Shown piece by piece: positions 1-10,848 of a stretch of 49,621 nucleotides of DNA (positions are counted from its first letter, which is position 1; each line of letters opens with the position of its first letter). Origin of the DNA: Chytridium lagenaria. Taxonomy: Eukaryota; Chytridiomycota; Chytridiomycetes; Chytridiales; Chytridiaceae. The notes under the pieces are model-generated. The model did no database searches. It saw only the letters and a program-made list of their open reading frames with translations, and was not told where the DNA came from. Made by a program: the position numbers and the translations under genes. The stretch is from assembly GCA_025449115.1 (NCBI GenBank), contig JAHLKC010000202.1, forward strand, positions 1 to 49,621, read 5' to 3'.

Positions 1-97
1 ATAAAATGTGAGTCAGAACGAGTCGTAAAAGCAAACAAAAAAGGGATCGAGATCAAATGAGATTCGTGTAACTGAGCTCCGCGTGAATCGCCTCTTG

Positions 98-113
98 GGA
101 TCCCACGGGATCC
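98..113. repeat. Short inverted repeat (7-bp stem, 2-nt loop)
   Basis: GGATCCC and GGGATCC face each other across two bases. It lies downstream of the end of the Helitron gene (which reads leftward), so it could be part of the element's 3' hairpin region, but no clear CTRR end was identified. The role is inference. Confidence 0.5.
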
Positions 114-206
114 GTCCGTCTTTGTCGTTTGATTGACACACAGCACAGGCCGTTACAAGTCAATGTGGTCGTGGGGGCAGATAGCTAGGTATCAACTTTT
201 TGATAT

Positions 207-248
207 GGATCCTGATCCTGATCCTGAGCTGTTGAGCTGTTGAGTTGA
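207..248. repeat. Short tandem repeats (GATCCT and GAGCTGTT units)
   Basis: Three GATCCT units run into two GAGCTGTT-like units and GAGTT copies. This is simple sequence in the presumed 3' untranslated or terminal region of the leftward Helitron gene. Nothing else is supported between 1 and 350. Confidence 0.6.
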
Positions 249-308
249 GTGGTAATGTATTTATTTATATTTTGAAAAAAAAAATTGAAGTAAATGTGAA
301 TAATAACA

Positions 309-320
309 GGTCACGTGACC
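309..320. repeat. 12-bp perfect palindrome containing CACGTG
   Basis: GGTCACGTGACC is a perfect palindrome about 30 nt beyond the stop codon of the Helitron helicase. CACGTG is the core E-box bound by bHLH factors, so it may be a chance protein site or part of a terminal hairpin. No function is shown. Confidence 0.5.
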
Positions 321-2324
321 GGTGTTGTTCTGATAGGACGTTACATATATTCACTGTTGTGTAATAAGGAGATGATTATCACGTTTCCATGCATTAAATG
401 CGGTAAGATCACTCTGTGTTGAATATGGTGGCATGATGACCTTATCAGCAAGTATTCTCATCGCGTTCATGTTATCCTCATCCGGTGCGAAATAGTTCAC
501 ATCCTCCCTTGTAAGGCGTGTCAATAAAGTCAAAGTCTTCAATGACGTGGTCCGTGACAGCGCTACGTAAAGCGCAGCCTTGGGCAAACCATAGGATCTC
601 AGCATCAGATTCAACACCGAGACGCCGTCTTTAAGTGTCTGTCCTTGCAGCTTCTCTGGCGTGCAGGCGAAGAACGGGATGAAGGGGTATTGTGTCAAAG
701 TGATATACGGATTTTGGCCGGCATTGAATTTCATCTCAACGCTCCGATGCTTTGGCCGAATGGGAATTATCCCAGGATCGCATCCCTTGTATAAAACCTT
801 GTTACAGTCACGAAGGTGGACGATGATGAAGTCCGGCAGGCTCTTCAAATGTCGAACGTTGTGCTCAGAGTGGTCAGAGGGCATACCCCCTGTGAGCATG
901 TCGTCCTTGTTAAGCTGTACTCCTACTATTGTCGCCACTGAACCTTTTGGTATTAGCACGGTGTCTCTCACGCCGATCTTGTCCTTGTGAATGATCTTGT
1001 CTGTAAACATGACCGGCATGCCCTTAAAAAACGTCAGGGTCATGGGAATGAAATCTGTGATGTGATCTGGCAAAGAATAGTAAGACTCTTTCATGCGAGA
1101 GTGGTCGTATGGCAAAGCGCGGACAATGTAAATGGGTTCTTCCGGCGGAGACAGAGCAAAGATCATCCGATGCGAGACAGCGGCTCTGTCCTCATTACGT
1201 GAACACACAACAGGCGCGTAATAACCGGTCTTTGCAACGTCAAGCGTCTTAGGAGGCGGGATGTATCGGACATCTTCAATGTATCTTGAATTGAGGGCGT
1301 CAAGATCAGACGTCGTTATATGTCCGTATCGAAGACCGCGAACTATTCGGGTGTAATCGGGGTCGTCCCTTTGGCGCATGTTCTCAGTCAAGAAGACGCA
1401 GAAGTTAATGCTTTCAAAAACATGATATCCCTGCCGTTGATGTGGTGTTGATGCGTCTGTAGGGATTCGGTATACTAGAATGTAACAATAAATATGCATT
1501 TCGTAGATGAAGATACAATGGGAATGGATTTAACAGTGGACGAACCTGGTGTTCCCCCGACTGGTGGAAATTGCATGAAGTCGCCAAAGAAAACGGTGTG
1601 TTTTCCTCCCATCACCAAATTGGCCAATTCTGGGTCCCTCGCACCAGCCATTTTGCGTGACGAGAGATCCATCTGACCCAGTAATTCTTGACTGACCATG
1701 GAGATCTCATCAACACACTTCAACTTTACCGCATCATGCCGGTCTTTGTCCATTGTGGATGGATTCCCGATGTTTCCCGTCATAGGATTAATATTGTACA
1801 GTGAGTGTATGGTGGCACCGTCAACCATCATAGCGCCAATCCAGTGAAACTTGATGTCTGAAGTGTATTCCTTCGACGCCAGATGGAGACAAACGTTAGC
1901 AGGGCGTTGATTACCGCCGACTTGCCAGAGCCGGCTTCTCCTCCAATGTATGCAATGATCTGGGTACTCATAGCATGTTTAACATGAGAAGACAATGACG
2001 TGATGGCTTGATACATTGGCAAGTTAGAGCTGTTGTCGGTGGCGTCGGTCAGGAAAGAAAAAAGAAACTCCGTGCTATTGTTTCAAACGTAGTGCTGCCA
2101 AAGTTCAACTTGAACGAGAGGAGACGCTGGCAATGGATGCAAACGTTCAGCTTGTTTGGCGGAATCCAGTCTTTTTCAGGGATCAGCAATGGATTAAGGT
2201 ATGGTACCGGAGCCAAAGATTCATGAAGACGAATTAGTTGAGTTGAGGTGATAATTGTTGAATCCTTTTGTAAAGGGAGGTCATTAGTGTGAGTAGTTAT
2301 GTATGTGGCTAATGTAACAATAAG

Positions 2325-2408
2325 CTCCCGTCGACGGGAGTATATAAAAGATGTAAGACTCCCTTCGACGGGAGAGTGTTGTACATATAAGACTCCCGTC
2401 GACGGGAG
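2325..2408. repeat. Three-copy palindrome array inside the Helitron reading frame
   Basis: Copies of CTCCCGTCGACGGGAG at 2325-2340 and 2393-2408 (perfect) and 2359-2374 (one change) repeat with an exact 34-nt period; the two 18-nt spacers share the end TAAGA. The block is 84 nt, 28 codons, and the minus-strand frame stays open through it. Because 34 is not a multiple of three, the three copies are read in three different frames as LPSTG, SPVEGS and SRRRE. This resembles the in-frame palindromic elements known from Rickettsia in form only. Confidence 0.9.
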
Positions 2409-5400
2409 GTCATGATGGGGTTCAACGCACTTTAAATATGATGTTCCATTGTTTTGAGCTCCAATCGTGGGGTCGTTGGACGTAAGCGCGGTATACCCGG
2501 TGTGAAATGTTTCAGGAATTAATCGATGCTGTGGTCCTGACATAGAAGTATGTGTTCCATCTGGACACCTCTGTACAGCATCATCAAATAATTGATAGAT
2601 GGACGACCTTCGTTGAATTTCATCAAGCTGGCGCGTTACAGTTCTAGGGTTGTAAGGTTGGCTACGTTGAAACGTAATAAAGTTTACCCTTCACGTTCTA
2701 AATATGTGGCGTCCATTTTTGGTTGTAAGGTCTGATAACAGCTGTTGTCCTCTGGATCCATGTCATGTTCTGGGCGATGATCCTCATGGTACGCCAATTT
2801 TTGCATCTGGTTTGGATGGTCGGGAAAAGCACAAGGATGGTTTAGCAAACAAACATCCTCGTCACTCATTTTGTTCTGAGCATTCGTGTGTATCGTTACG
2901 CGCACTTATATGAAATCCATCAACGTTCTCCTTGAACGACAGTGCATCCAAAACCGATGAATTTGTGCGTCCGCAACAAAGTTATTGAAGGCATGTTCCC
3001 AAAGTCCATCCACGGTGATCAAGTTTCCGAATCGATGTGGCTTGAAAAGAACGAGCAGTATTTTAAAGTACGTTTCACGTTCAATGTCCCCTGGAGCCAG
3101 GTGTGTGATATCAGGTAGTCTCGCGTGACGACCGGTCAAAACCAATACTGTTTTTGCTTTGTTTTTGACGTAATGTAGGCGACCAGACTTAGGATGGGGA
3201 TGTTTTAATGAGGCGGCCAACGTGCCGTGACCATTTGTGAGGTGATAATTCTCCACTACAAATGCTAATGACAGGTCCTCCATTGTGTCGGGTCGGTGCC
3301 AGTAATCCACAGCGGCATGTTTAGTGTGAAGGGAGAGATCTGAAGGGGCGTCGTTGAAGTTATTCTGTGTTATGGTAACATCAACATCCTCGGTCGTATT
3401 GTCCATCCAACTGAACACAGGACCCAAAGAAATCGTAGAAGAATCGTGACTCCAATACGTGCTGTCGCCGCGTATCAGCAAGAGAGCACACATGGTAGCA
3501 GCCATTTCCATGGACTAGTGAGAGAGTACATAACAGATCGAAGAATTGCAGAGCCGACTTGACGTGGCGTCATTTCCTGTCGATCCGGGTGCGCTGAAAC
3601 CTTTTTGAATGCCTTGTCAAAAGCTGCAGCACACAAGGCTGTGTTGTTGTAAATAGCGTTCTGTGGTTTTAACGTGTACTTCAATATATATGCAACCAAA
3701 TGCTTGTTCCTAGACCCCACCACAAGTTTTATATCGTGATTACAGCGCAGAAGATAGGCAATGGTGGGGTTGAAGGGATTTGTGTACTCGGAACCGCAGG
3801 AGCGTTTTAAATGGAGTTCAAAGTCGTCATCAATAAATGTCTCTTTGGTTGCAGCCATGGGGAAAAACATTCGACATACTTGCCCGCGGGTGTGCGAGCT
3901 GTTATCTTTTCATAAAGTTGAAGAATTAGGAATTGTGTTGAATGCTTTTGGGTGACAGGCCCGATGCTATATCATGATGATCACAGATGCATACCTTAAA
4001 ACATGAACTCACATGTGTCCAAAAATGAACATTATACTTCTTAACGATGATTGTAACCTCAAGTGCCGTACGCGTTGATGATGGTTCGGCATCTTTTCGT
4101 GGTGGTTGACAATGCATGAAATCAATTTCAAGTTCAGAGCAGTCAAAGTTATCCAAGTTGACAGAGTACCCTGGTGTCCGAGCTTGGCGAAGAGCAGAGT
4201 CAATAACATCAACGTGTACATAGTCTGTTTCACAGGTTGTGCATGTAGATGTAGTGACAGGAATGGCACCTGGTACGGGCCGTTTGAAAGCTTCTCCAGG
4301 AATTTTTGGTATTGACGTAAGGTATCCCGGACACGACTGTGCTGGGCAAGGGTCGCCTGGCGGCAATAATGGAACATCGGCGGTCGATATAGAGTCAGCG
4401 AACAGCAATACACGCTGGTGAAAAGCTGAATCTGTCTGCAACATGTCCTGCATGGCAACACTTGTATTAGGGAAACCGTGAAGCCATATTAAAATATGAC
4501 CATGCAAAGTGCCGCCTGTGAAAAATCAAATGAATAGCATATATGTGAATTAGAATGCAGTATTGGTCAAAAATAACTGAGGTACCTCGTTGTGTTTCTG
4601 TAGAAACAACATACCCCCGAACATATCCAAAGAGACCCGATGCCTTTCGTGGTTTTCGATAAACGGGGTCAAAACCCAGAACGTGTTCTATAAATCATTG
4701 ATAACGTAGTCATAATATTTTGCGGAACTAGCGGGATGCCTCTCAGCTATTGCAACCATTTCTGCGGCGTTGGTAATAGCATATTATTGATGGAGGAGAT
4801 GGTTGACTCACTCAGAACACCCGCCAGATGTCGACAGTGTATATGCCTTTTGGGTCTGGACAGAGTGTAACGAAAGTTGGAAAACACCCCAACATGAAGA
4901 CGACCAAAGCTAGATGTCTCGCAAACGATCTTGCAGCATTTGATCCCAGGTAAGCGCGTTCACCCGCCTCAATTCCCGAACGGAGGCCCAACACCGCGCG
5001 TACATTATCCGGCTTTGGTGGCGGGTCAGTGCCATTTTTCTGAGCCCTCAAGACACTGTCAGAATATCGTATGACGTCTTGATTACGTCCAAGTTGAGCT
5101 GTCCCGCCAACAAAGCCTCTTTACGAACGGAAAGGGTGTGATGCATCCGTCCATAAGCCAATTTGGTAGCAACAAAGTCATATGCCATCATCACAAACCC
5201 GTAATGCCGTTCAAAATTGTTTCCCTGACGATCCAGACAGTAGCGAATCCAAGACTCAACACTAAGTGGTTTAATTCGTGATTCAGTCGGACCGCCTCTT
5301 CCAAATGGTAACAGTGATGGATACATACAAGCAATATTGCCAAGACGCCGGTCGGACGAGTACTGATTTGAGTTATAGCATATAAACCCTTCAGACATGT

Positions 5401-5735
5401 GATCTGGATTCAACTGATGTATCAAAGTCTGCCGCTCAATATCGATTAAGGTCATGTCGTCGGTGACGTGCGTAACTATACTGCCAGTGGCGTGATGAGT
5501 TGATGAGGACGCCAATATATGCGTCATGGCCGCTTCAGAAAGTGGAATCTCCCCAGTGGGTATTATCTTCTGTGCGGTCCACAACAAGATCTGATAACAA
5601 TTTAAGTAATGCAAGATACCATGTATTCTGCTTACCAATATTATCTTCGACATAGTCAAGTGTATTCATCACATTAAAGTAATCTTTATGGTTGGCGAGA
5701 AGGAAGTTTAGGAACGGGACGGCACATACCATCAA

Positions 5736-6386
5736 GGTTTACTGCGTATTTTTGACGAACCGCAGCTTTCTGCATGGGTGTCATAGATCCCACCAGAACG
5801 ACGCGACACGTCCAACCAACGTCGATGGTAGCATTTTGACAATAGGTCCGCGAGTATTCTTAACACAGTAGTGATGTGACTTGATCGTTCGCATAGTTCC
5901 TCCAGTGACTGTTGATAGGTAAGCGCAAGATGTTACAAGAGAACCATCTGCTCCTCAGTCCGTGTATCAGTCTGACCTGATCAGGTAGGTAACCCATATA
6001 CAGACCGTTTGCGATCGCATACTTGGGTATGGAACTGTCACAGAATAGAGACGAACAGCACTCATCGCAAGTACGTATTAACCCTACGGGACAATCAACG
6101 ACACCTTCGAATTGTAGTTAGATTCGTGACAGATAATTAGACAACGATATTATCGACAATCTAGCAAGTACATCTCCCTTCGACAGGAGTTTTCAAAATA
6201 GCCAGTAAACCGCCCGTCGACGGGAGTTTTAAAATTAGCGGAGTTTTAATGTAGCCGTTAAAACTCCCGTCGGCGGGAGTTTTAAAATAGCCAGTAAATC
6301 GCTCAGCAACATAAGATTTTAGAATAGCCAGTAGAACTCCCGTCAAAGGGATTTGAGGGGGTATAAAACAGACGTATAAATTCCAA
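5736..6386. other. Non-coding stretch inside the Helitron locus
   Basis: No credible coding frame links the exon ending near 5735 to the one starting at about 6440. An open 61-codon minus frame at 6161-6346 is only the stop-free palindrome array being translated. The stretch is either an unusually long intron or an insertion that splits the Helitron gene. Confidence 0.5.
6174..6350. repeat. Degenerate palindrome array with conserved spacer
   Basis: Four or five degenerate copies of the 16-bp palindrome (6174-6189, 6211-6226, 6264-6279, remnant at 6337-6350; a further spacer copy near 6315 has lost its palindrome). Between them recurs the spacer TTTTAAAATAGCCAGTAAA with small changes. The unit is about 37 to 53 nt. 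The same palindrome core with different spacers is found at 2325-2408 and 10849-11475. Confidence 0.85.
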
Positions 6387-7590
6387 TCAATGGTGGTTTA
6401 CTAGAGAAATGGGAAGATGGGATGTGAAAGTCTTACCTTGTCTGCTCAACAGAAGTCCTTCAAACGCGTCACTCACAGAAGAGCAATCGTACTGGCGAGC
6501 TAATTCGCAAGGCAAGTCAGAAGGAGGCACCAAGTGTCGACGTAACGCGTCAATAACATCCACGGTGACAACATGAGTCCGTGTGGCCAGAGTGCAATAG
6601 GTATCGGTCGCAAATTGCACATATAGCATGCATCACTCCTTGCAAACACAGCATTGACGCGCTCTTCTTCCTGATTCGGGTGATATCATCATATGTAGGA
6701 ATATAAAAGGTCTTCGACGCGTCCATATTGTTTAGTAGATCATCATCCATCAAGTGAATCGAGCGTTTTTTATGATCTTCAGCAGCACGGCCAATATTGC
6801 GAGCAGCACGGTCTTCTTCGGATACACGATTGTAAACAGTTCTATGAGCTGATCGATTCAAGAAAGCAGTTTCAGCGGACGCGAAAGTTGATTGCGAATG
6901 CCGCAAACGTTGTCGATTAGCCGTATTTTGCATGCGATCGGATAGCAGCTCTTGCGCTGTGCGATTGGCACGACGATACTGTACCCGCTCCCGTTTAAGC
7001 GATGCGGAAGATGAGATTGAAGGCCTGACAACATGATCCAGGGGAGGATCAACATAAGTTAATGGAGTTGACAATCCAGCCGTCATTGATGGATCATCGT
7101 CGGCGTTCAGAATGGCATCTCGACGAAACAGCCTGGTCACTCCATGTATATCGCGATCGCTCTCGGAGCTTGGTAGCACGGTAGGTGCTGCGTGGCCTGA
7201 CACAGCGACGCTATCTATGGGTAAAAAAACAGATTACGATGGTATGAAGGTAAAAAATAAGTCATGAATGTATAAGATAAGAAAAAAGTACTCATACCAG
7301 AACAACGGCTGCTTGTTGATCGAGTATGATCAAAGCGACCACATCGTAAGCAGTATCTAATAAAGAATGGGCATTCCGCGGCTTGAACGCTTATGGCCTT
7401 CCTGTTTGCATGCACTGCATCTCATTTGGAGACAAATTTCACCATCCAGTCTGTTCGGAGGAAAAAAAAAAAATAAACCGAAATTGCATATAACGGAAGT
7501 TTTTATTATTAACGTTACAAAATAGTGTCGACGAAACCAAACAACGGGTGTTTTTATTATTTTCAATATCAATTTAAAGAAGAAACGCAC

Positions 7591-7977
7591 ATATGGTTCA
7601 GAAATTGATTATCGCAGAACAGAATATCTCCCTTCAAAGTGCTTTAATGGCAACAGGGTATAACTGTTGTTTACCTTGAAAGCATGAGGTGAGTTGTGAC
7701 TAATCGATTCATCAAAGCATACCGTTCGAAGTGTGCAATTTGGCTGCACAACCTGGCACAACAGACACGTGGAGTTAAGCATGCGGGCAGGTCCTGTCAA
7801 AGTGCTACCCACTGCAAGATTTTAATATTACCATAAACACGAAAACGAAATTTAGCTACGTACAAAGTACTCCAGACACAAGAGGCTGAGGGGATTCGGT
7901 ATCAGGTATGGTCAGACGCATTGATCGCAAAAACATACAACTCTGCCACCATTGTGTAATCAAGACCAATGAGGGAG
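7591..7977. other. Interval between the Helitron and the minus-strand orphan gene
   Basis: A 67-codon minus-strand frame (7609-7812) with several cysteines is present, but it has no recognisable motif and no clear splice to either neighbour. It could be a last exon of the orphan gene or chance. No other feature is seen. Confidence 0.4.
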
Positions 7978-9356
7978 TCAGAACTGGACAATGAACGCCC
8001 AAGATGTTGCGAGAGATCGAAATAAATGCTTGCATGTAGATCTCACATCTTCAGCATCATTGGGCTTGACCACAGAATAAACTTTTGCCCGGACGCTAGC
8101 ATTAGCGATGTTACGCGACACAGAAGAAGACGAAGCCAACTTGAAATACTTTAAGATTTAATAAAAATTAGAGCTAATATGAATAAAAGTGAAATCGAAA
8201 TGATGGAATTAAGTGTAAACTTACAGCAGATCGAAAATTACCCATAACAGTAGAGCAGGATAACCTCCAAGACGAATTCTGGTCACGCAGGAATTGAACG
8301 GCAATCGTAACAAGGTAGAAGTTGACTGTCACCATAGCGCAGGCTAGGGCCTCGGCCTGTGTGAAATCCTCGATTTTCTTGTGAGGCCAAACCTTCTGGA
8401 ATATAACGACCGCATCAATGTCGATAACCTCGCGAGATGAAGCAATGTAGAGGGCAGCCACCTCAAAAAGAACATCACATGCCAGCAGAAATTCAACATC
8501 TGCAATCGATGGTGTACTGATAGGGAGGGAGTTAACATTACCCAAAAATAGAAAATTAAAATTAACCTAATTCGCATCGACGATGGAACGGAGGCGTCAA
8601 AGTCTGAACATAATCTGAAGAATTGTCGTCCAAGGTACCCTAGTCTTAATAAGGGTACGGAAGCATCAGTACGTTAAGCAGGGGGTGGGGGGGAAAATAA
8701 GCATACCGCAACGCGACGCCGTTTCCTGGTGGGTGCACGATTTGGCTCACCGCCCGCAGTTATCCTTAAAACCTTTTTAGTCGGTTTAACCGATCGAAAC
8801 GCATCGTTCTCGGTAATTTGTGAGATGGATATCACATTCTTGTACTGTCGAAAATAAGCGATCTCCATGAAATCCCTACAGATCCTACACAAACATGATC
8901 AATTCAGTGTTTCGAATAAAAAGAAATTGCCTACCGAACATTGTCTTCGAAAGATTTTGCATCATCATCAATGAAAGCAGGCCAACAAACGAAGTCCAAA
9001 TCGATCGAGGCGACCACCTTAGTGTTGCTATATCCGGATCGATCAGTACCCGCCTGCATAAGACGATTAAATGCAGTAATAAAGTTCTTCCTGTTAGGGA
9101 TAGTGAGAACCATCTTCTTAAAATGGTCTTTAAAGTTGTTCCCTCGCCATTGAATATTGGTTACAGCAAATGATGTCAGCAGGTTGACGGCGGCGTCGCG
9201 GACACATGTGGCAGCGTAAGCGGTAAACTGCTTCAACAGGTTGGCGTTATAGGCCTCCTCGGTGGTGGAGAGACCAACGAGTGCATCAGTTTCAGCACCG
9301 TCGTCGTCATCAGTCGACATGTTCGCAACGGCATCCGCAACAACGTCAGTAAGCAT
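7978..9356 (-). CDS. Orphan nuclear-type protein, five exons, about 372 aa
   Basis: I do not recognise this protein. Five exons join with matching phases and no frame break: 9356-8935, 8884-8707, 8639-8567, 8499-8225 and 8148-7978 (TGA stop). Introns are 50, 67, 67 and 76 nt with GT starts (GTAGGC, GTATGC, GTTAAT, GTAAGT) and AG ends; the last acceptor is the weaker AAAG. The start is the ATG opening MLTDVVADAVANMS. The first exon has an acidic patch (STDDDDGAE) and then a mostly helical-looking region; exon 2 ends with a basic cluster APTRKRRRVA that looks like a nuclear localisation signal; exon 4 is hydrophobic and helical. It is transcribed away from the plus-strand orphan gene across a 239-bp shared promoter, which suggests co-regulation. 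Its position beside the Helitron suggests it may be cargo, but element borders are unknown. Confidence 0.7.
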
Positions 9357-9595
9357 GAGACGGAGTCGGATAAATAAGGTGTTGTATTAAAAATAAAAAA
9401 AAAGAACAAAATAGTGAAACAACACGGAGAATAAAAAAATATAGAAAAAAAAACCAATGAAATTGTCGGAACATTATAGCCTTTTAATAAAAGCAACTCG
9501 GAATATTATAGCCTTTTAATAAAAGAACAGACGTCGGCGGGAGTACACCAAAAAAAAATGCGAACCCCAGAAAATTGAGAAACTCGAAGGAACCG
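9357..9595. promoter_or_regulatory. Bidirectional promoter between two divergent orphan genes
   Basis: A 239-bp interval separates the two divergent start codons. It contains poly-A runs and a tandem direct repeat (9467-9528). A partial palindrome core (GTCGGCGGGAG) ends near 9541. Bidirectional use is inferred from the head-to-head gene arrangement. Confidence 0.55.
9467..9528. repeat. Two-copy 32-bp-period direct repeat in the shared promoter
   Basis: Two near-identical copies share the core ATTATAGCCTTTTAATAAAA, spaced 32 nt. The location midway between divergent genes makes a regulatory site plausible; the sequence alone does not show which factor binds. Confidence 0.75.
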
Positions 9596-10775
9596 ATGCC
9601 GTGTGAAGACTCCTACCAGGATTCAGAACGTTCTGATCCATGTAACGACTGTGATAACAACGAAAGCCGACACCAAAACGAACATGAACGGGATACATCC
9701 AGCGACATAACTTCAACAATTAACGAATCATCCGTAAAGACCACCGGCCCGAGCACCAGGGATGTTCCGATCAAACAAGAAAATGTAAAACCACCGGCAA
9801 TATCAGAAAATGCGAAAGATGCGATGGATATGACTGCATTCATGTGCAAGGACCATCCAGCGAAAATAATGGAATACAGTAAACTACACAAGTAAGTTGA
9901 TCAGATCGGAGATTTTAAGAAACATCCAAGTAACATCTATGCATTAGAACATTCAACAACTGGTCAAAAACACATGGCAATCGACACATGTGCACGCCGA
10001 AGGGTGTAAAAGAATCCAAGTCAATATTTAGAAAATACTTTAACGGTATCGGATACGCCGCCACCATAACTATAAAGGACGAAGCATTTCCTGTTGTGAT
10101 TCCATTACCCGTCAGAATACTAACTAGGCAATCCGTCGAATATCGTCAACAAATCCTCCGGTCCGACGGAAGAATCCTGTGGAAATCAAGATTCGGCGGA
10201 AGTGTCCTGATGGATCCAAACGAACTAACGAATCTTCTCAAGAACATATCGCAATCAACTGGTGTTCGATGCGGACTTCCGGTGTTCGACGCTAATTCAC
10301 AATACTTCACACTCAATAGCACGATATGTAAGTCAATCCATTATATAGTTTTTAGTAATCATAGTCAAACATAGGGCCACCGAAATCGACCGCAACCCAA
10401 ACGACACCAAGTAAAGGCGGTTATCATGGCTCTTCTCCATTGACCCATAACAGTAATACAGCCGCCGAAGTACCGCCGTGGGTCGAAATCAAACGCAGAT
10501 CAGACAACAAACCATATCTGCCCATGTACGATGGTCGGTCTGACGCAGACGAATACTTCAAGTACAGTCAAATGGAAACCCTTCCGAAACTGAATAGTAA
10601 CAGCACACAAAAAGAAGACCTGTTCGAAGGGGACGTTGTTATTGTGGGGACATCAATATCCGTCCAGGGCAATGGTTGGATATTTAACCCGCACTGGGTT
10701 GTATTGATCCACCCGCGAACGAACAAATATCAACGTCACCGCAAGTGGACTTTGTGGAGGGATGACAACGTGTGA
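9596..10775 (+). CDS. Orphan protein, three exons, about 358 aa
   Basis: Not recognised. Three exons join in frame: 9596-9891, 9948-10327 and 10375-10775 (TGA stop). Introns of 56 and 47 nt begin GTAAGTT and GTAAGTC and end TTAG and ATAG. The start is the ATG opening MPCEDSYQDSERSD; an ATG at 9558 is followed quickly by a stop and was rejected. The first 80 residues are acidic, serine-rich and probably disordered. A Cys/His-containing stretch spans the first junction (MCKDHPAKIM, then HGNRHMCTPKG). The middle is globular-looking with many beta-prone residues, and the C-terminus has FEGDVVIVG and GWIFNPHWVVLIHP, a possible small beta-barrel. It is paired with the divergent minus-strand gene and followed 73 bp later by the large palindrome array. 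Function unknown. Confidence 0.72.
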
Positions 10776-10848
10776 TTTGATATTAAACATAAAGTTACGT
10801 TTTAATAAAATGATCTTCCATCCAAAATTATACCAGCGACACGCAGAA

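Larger units (their letters stand above)
351..7590 (-). mobile_element. Helitron Rep-helicase gene (rolling-circle transposase), multi-exon, frames broken
   Basis: Encodes the replication initiator and helicase of a rolling-circle Helitron; the Rep part nicks and joins DNA, the helicase unwinds it. Reading leftward: two zinc-knuckle-like Cys/His clusters (about 7440-7300); an Arg-rich stretch and a CAICDR segment (7203-6600); a helitron N-terminal block with YPSLLPFGRGG and WIRYCLDRQG (5735-5048); GSNAARSFARH (about 4930); an exon ending near 4588 (FDPVYRKPRKASG) that splices by a CACAG acceptor to the HUH motif GGTLHGHILIWLHG (about 4515-4470); the paired tyrosines in YILKYTLK (about 3690); then PIF1 motifs: Walker A GEAGSGKS (about 1935), DEISMVS (about 1705), GDFMQFPPVGG, LTENMRQ, and LQGQTLKDG with ALYVALSR near the end. 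All catalytic motifs survive. Frames change several times (near 7385, 6640, 5050, 1830); some changes are introns, others single-base shifts that could be decay or assembly error. A palindrome array sits in frame at 2325-2408. Element ends were not defined. Confidence 0.88.
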
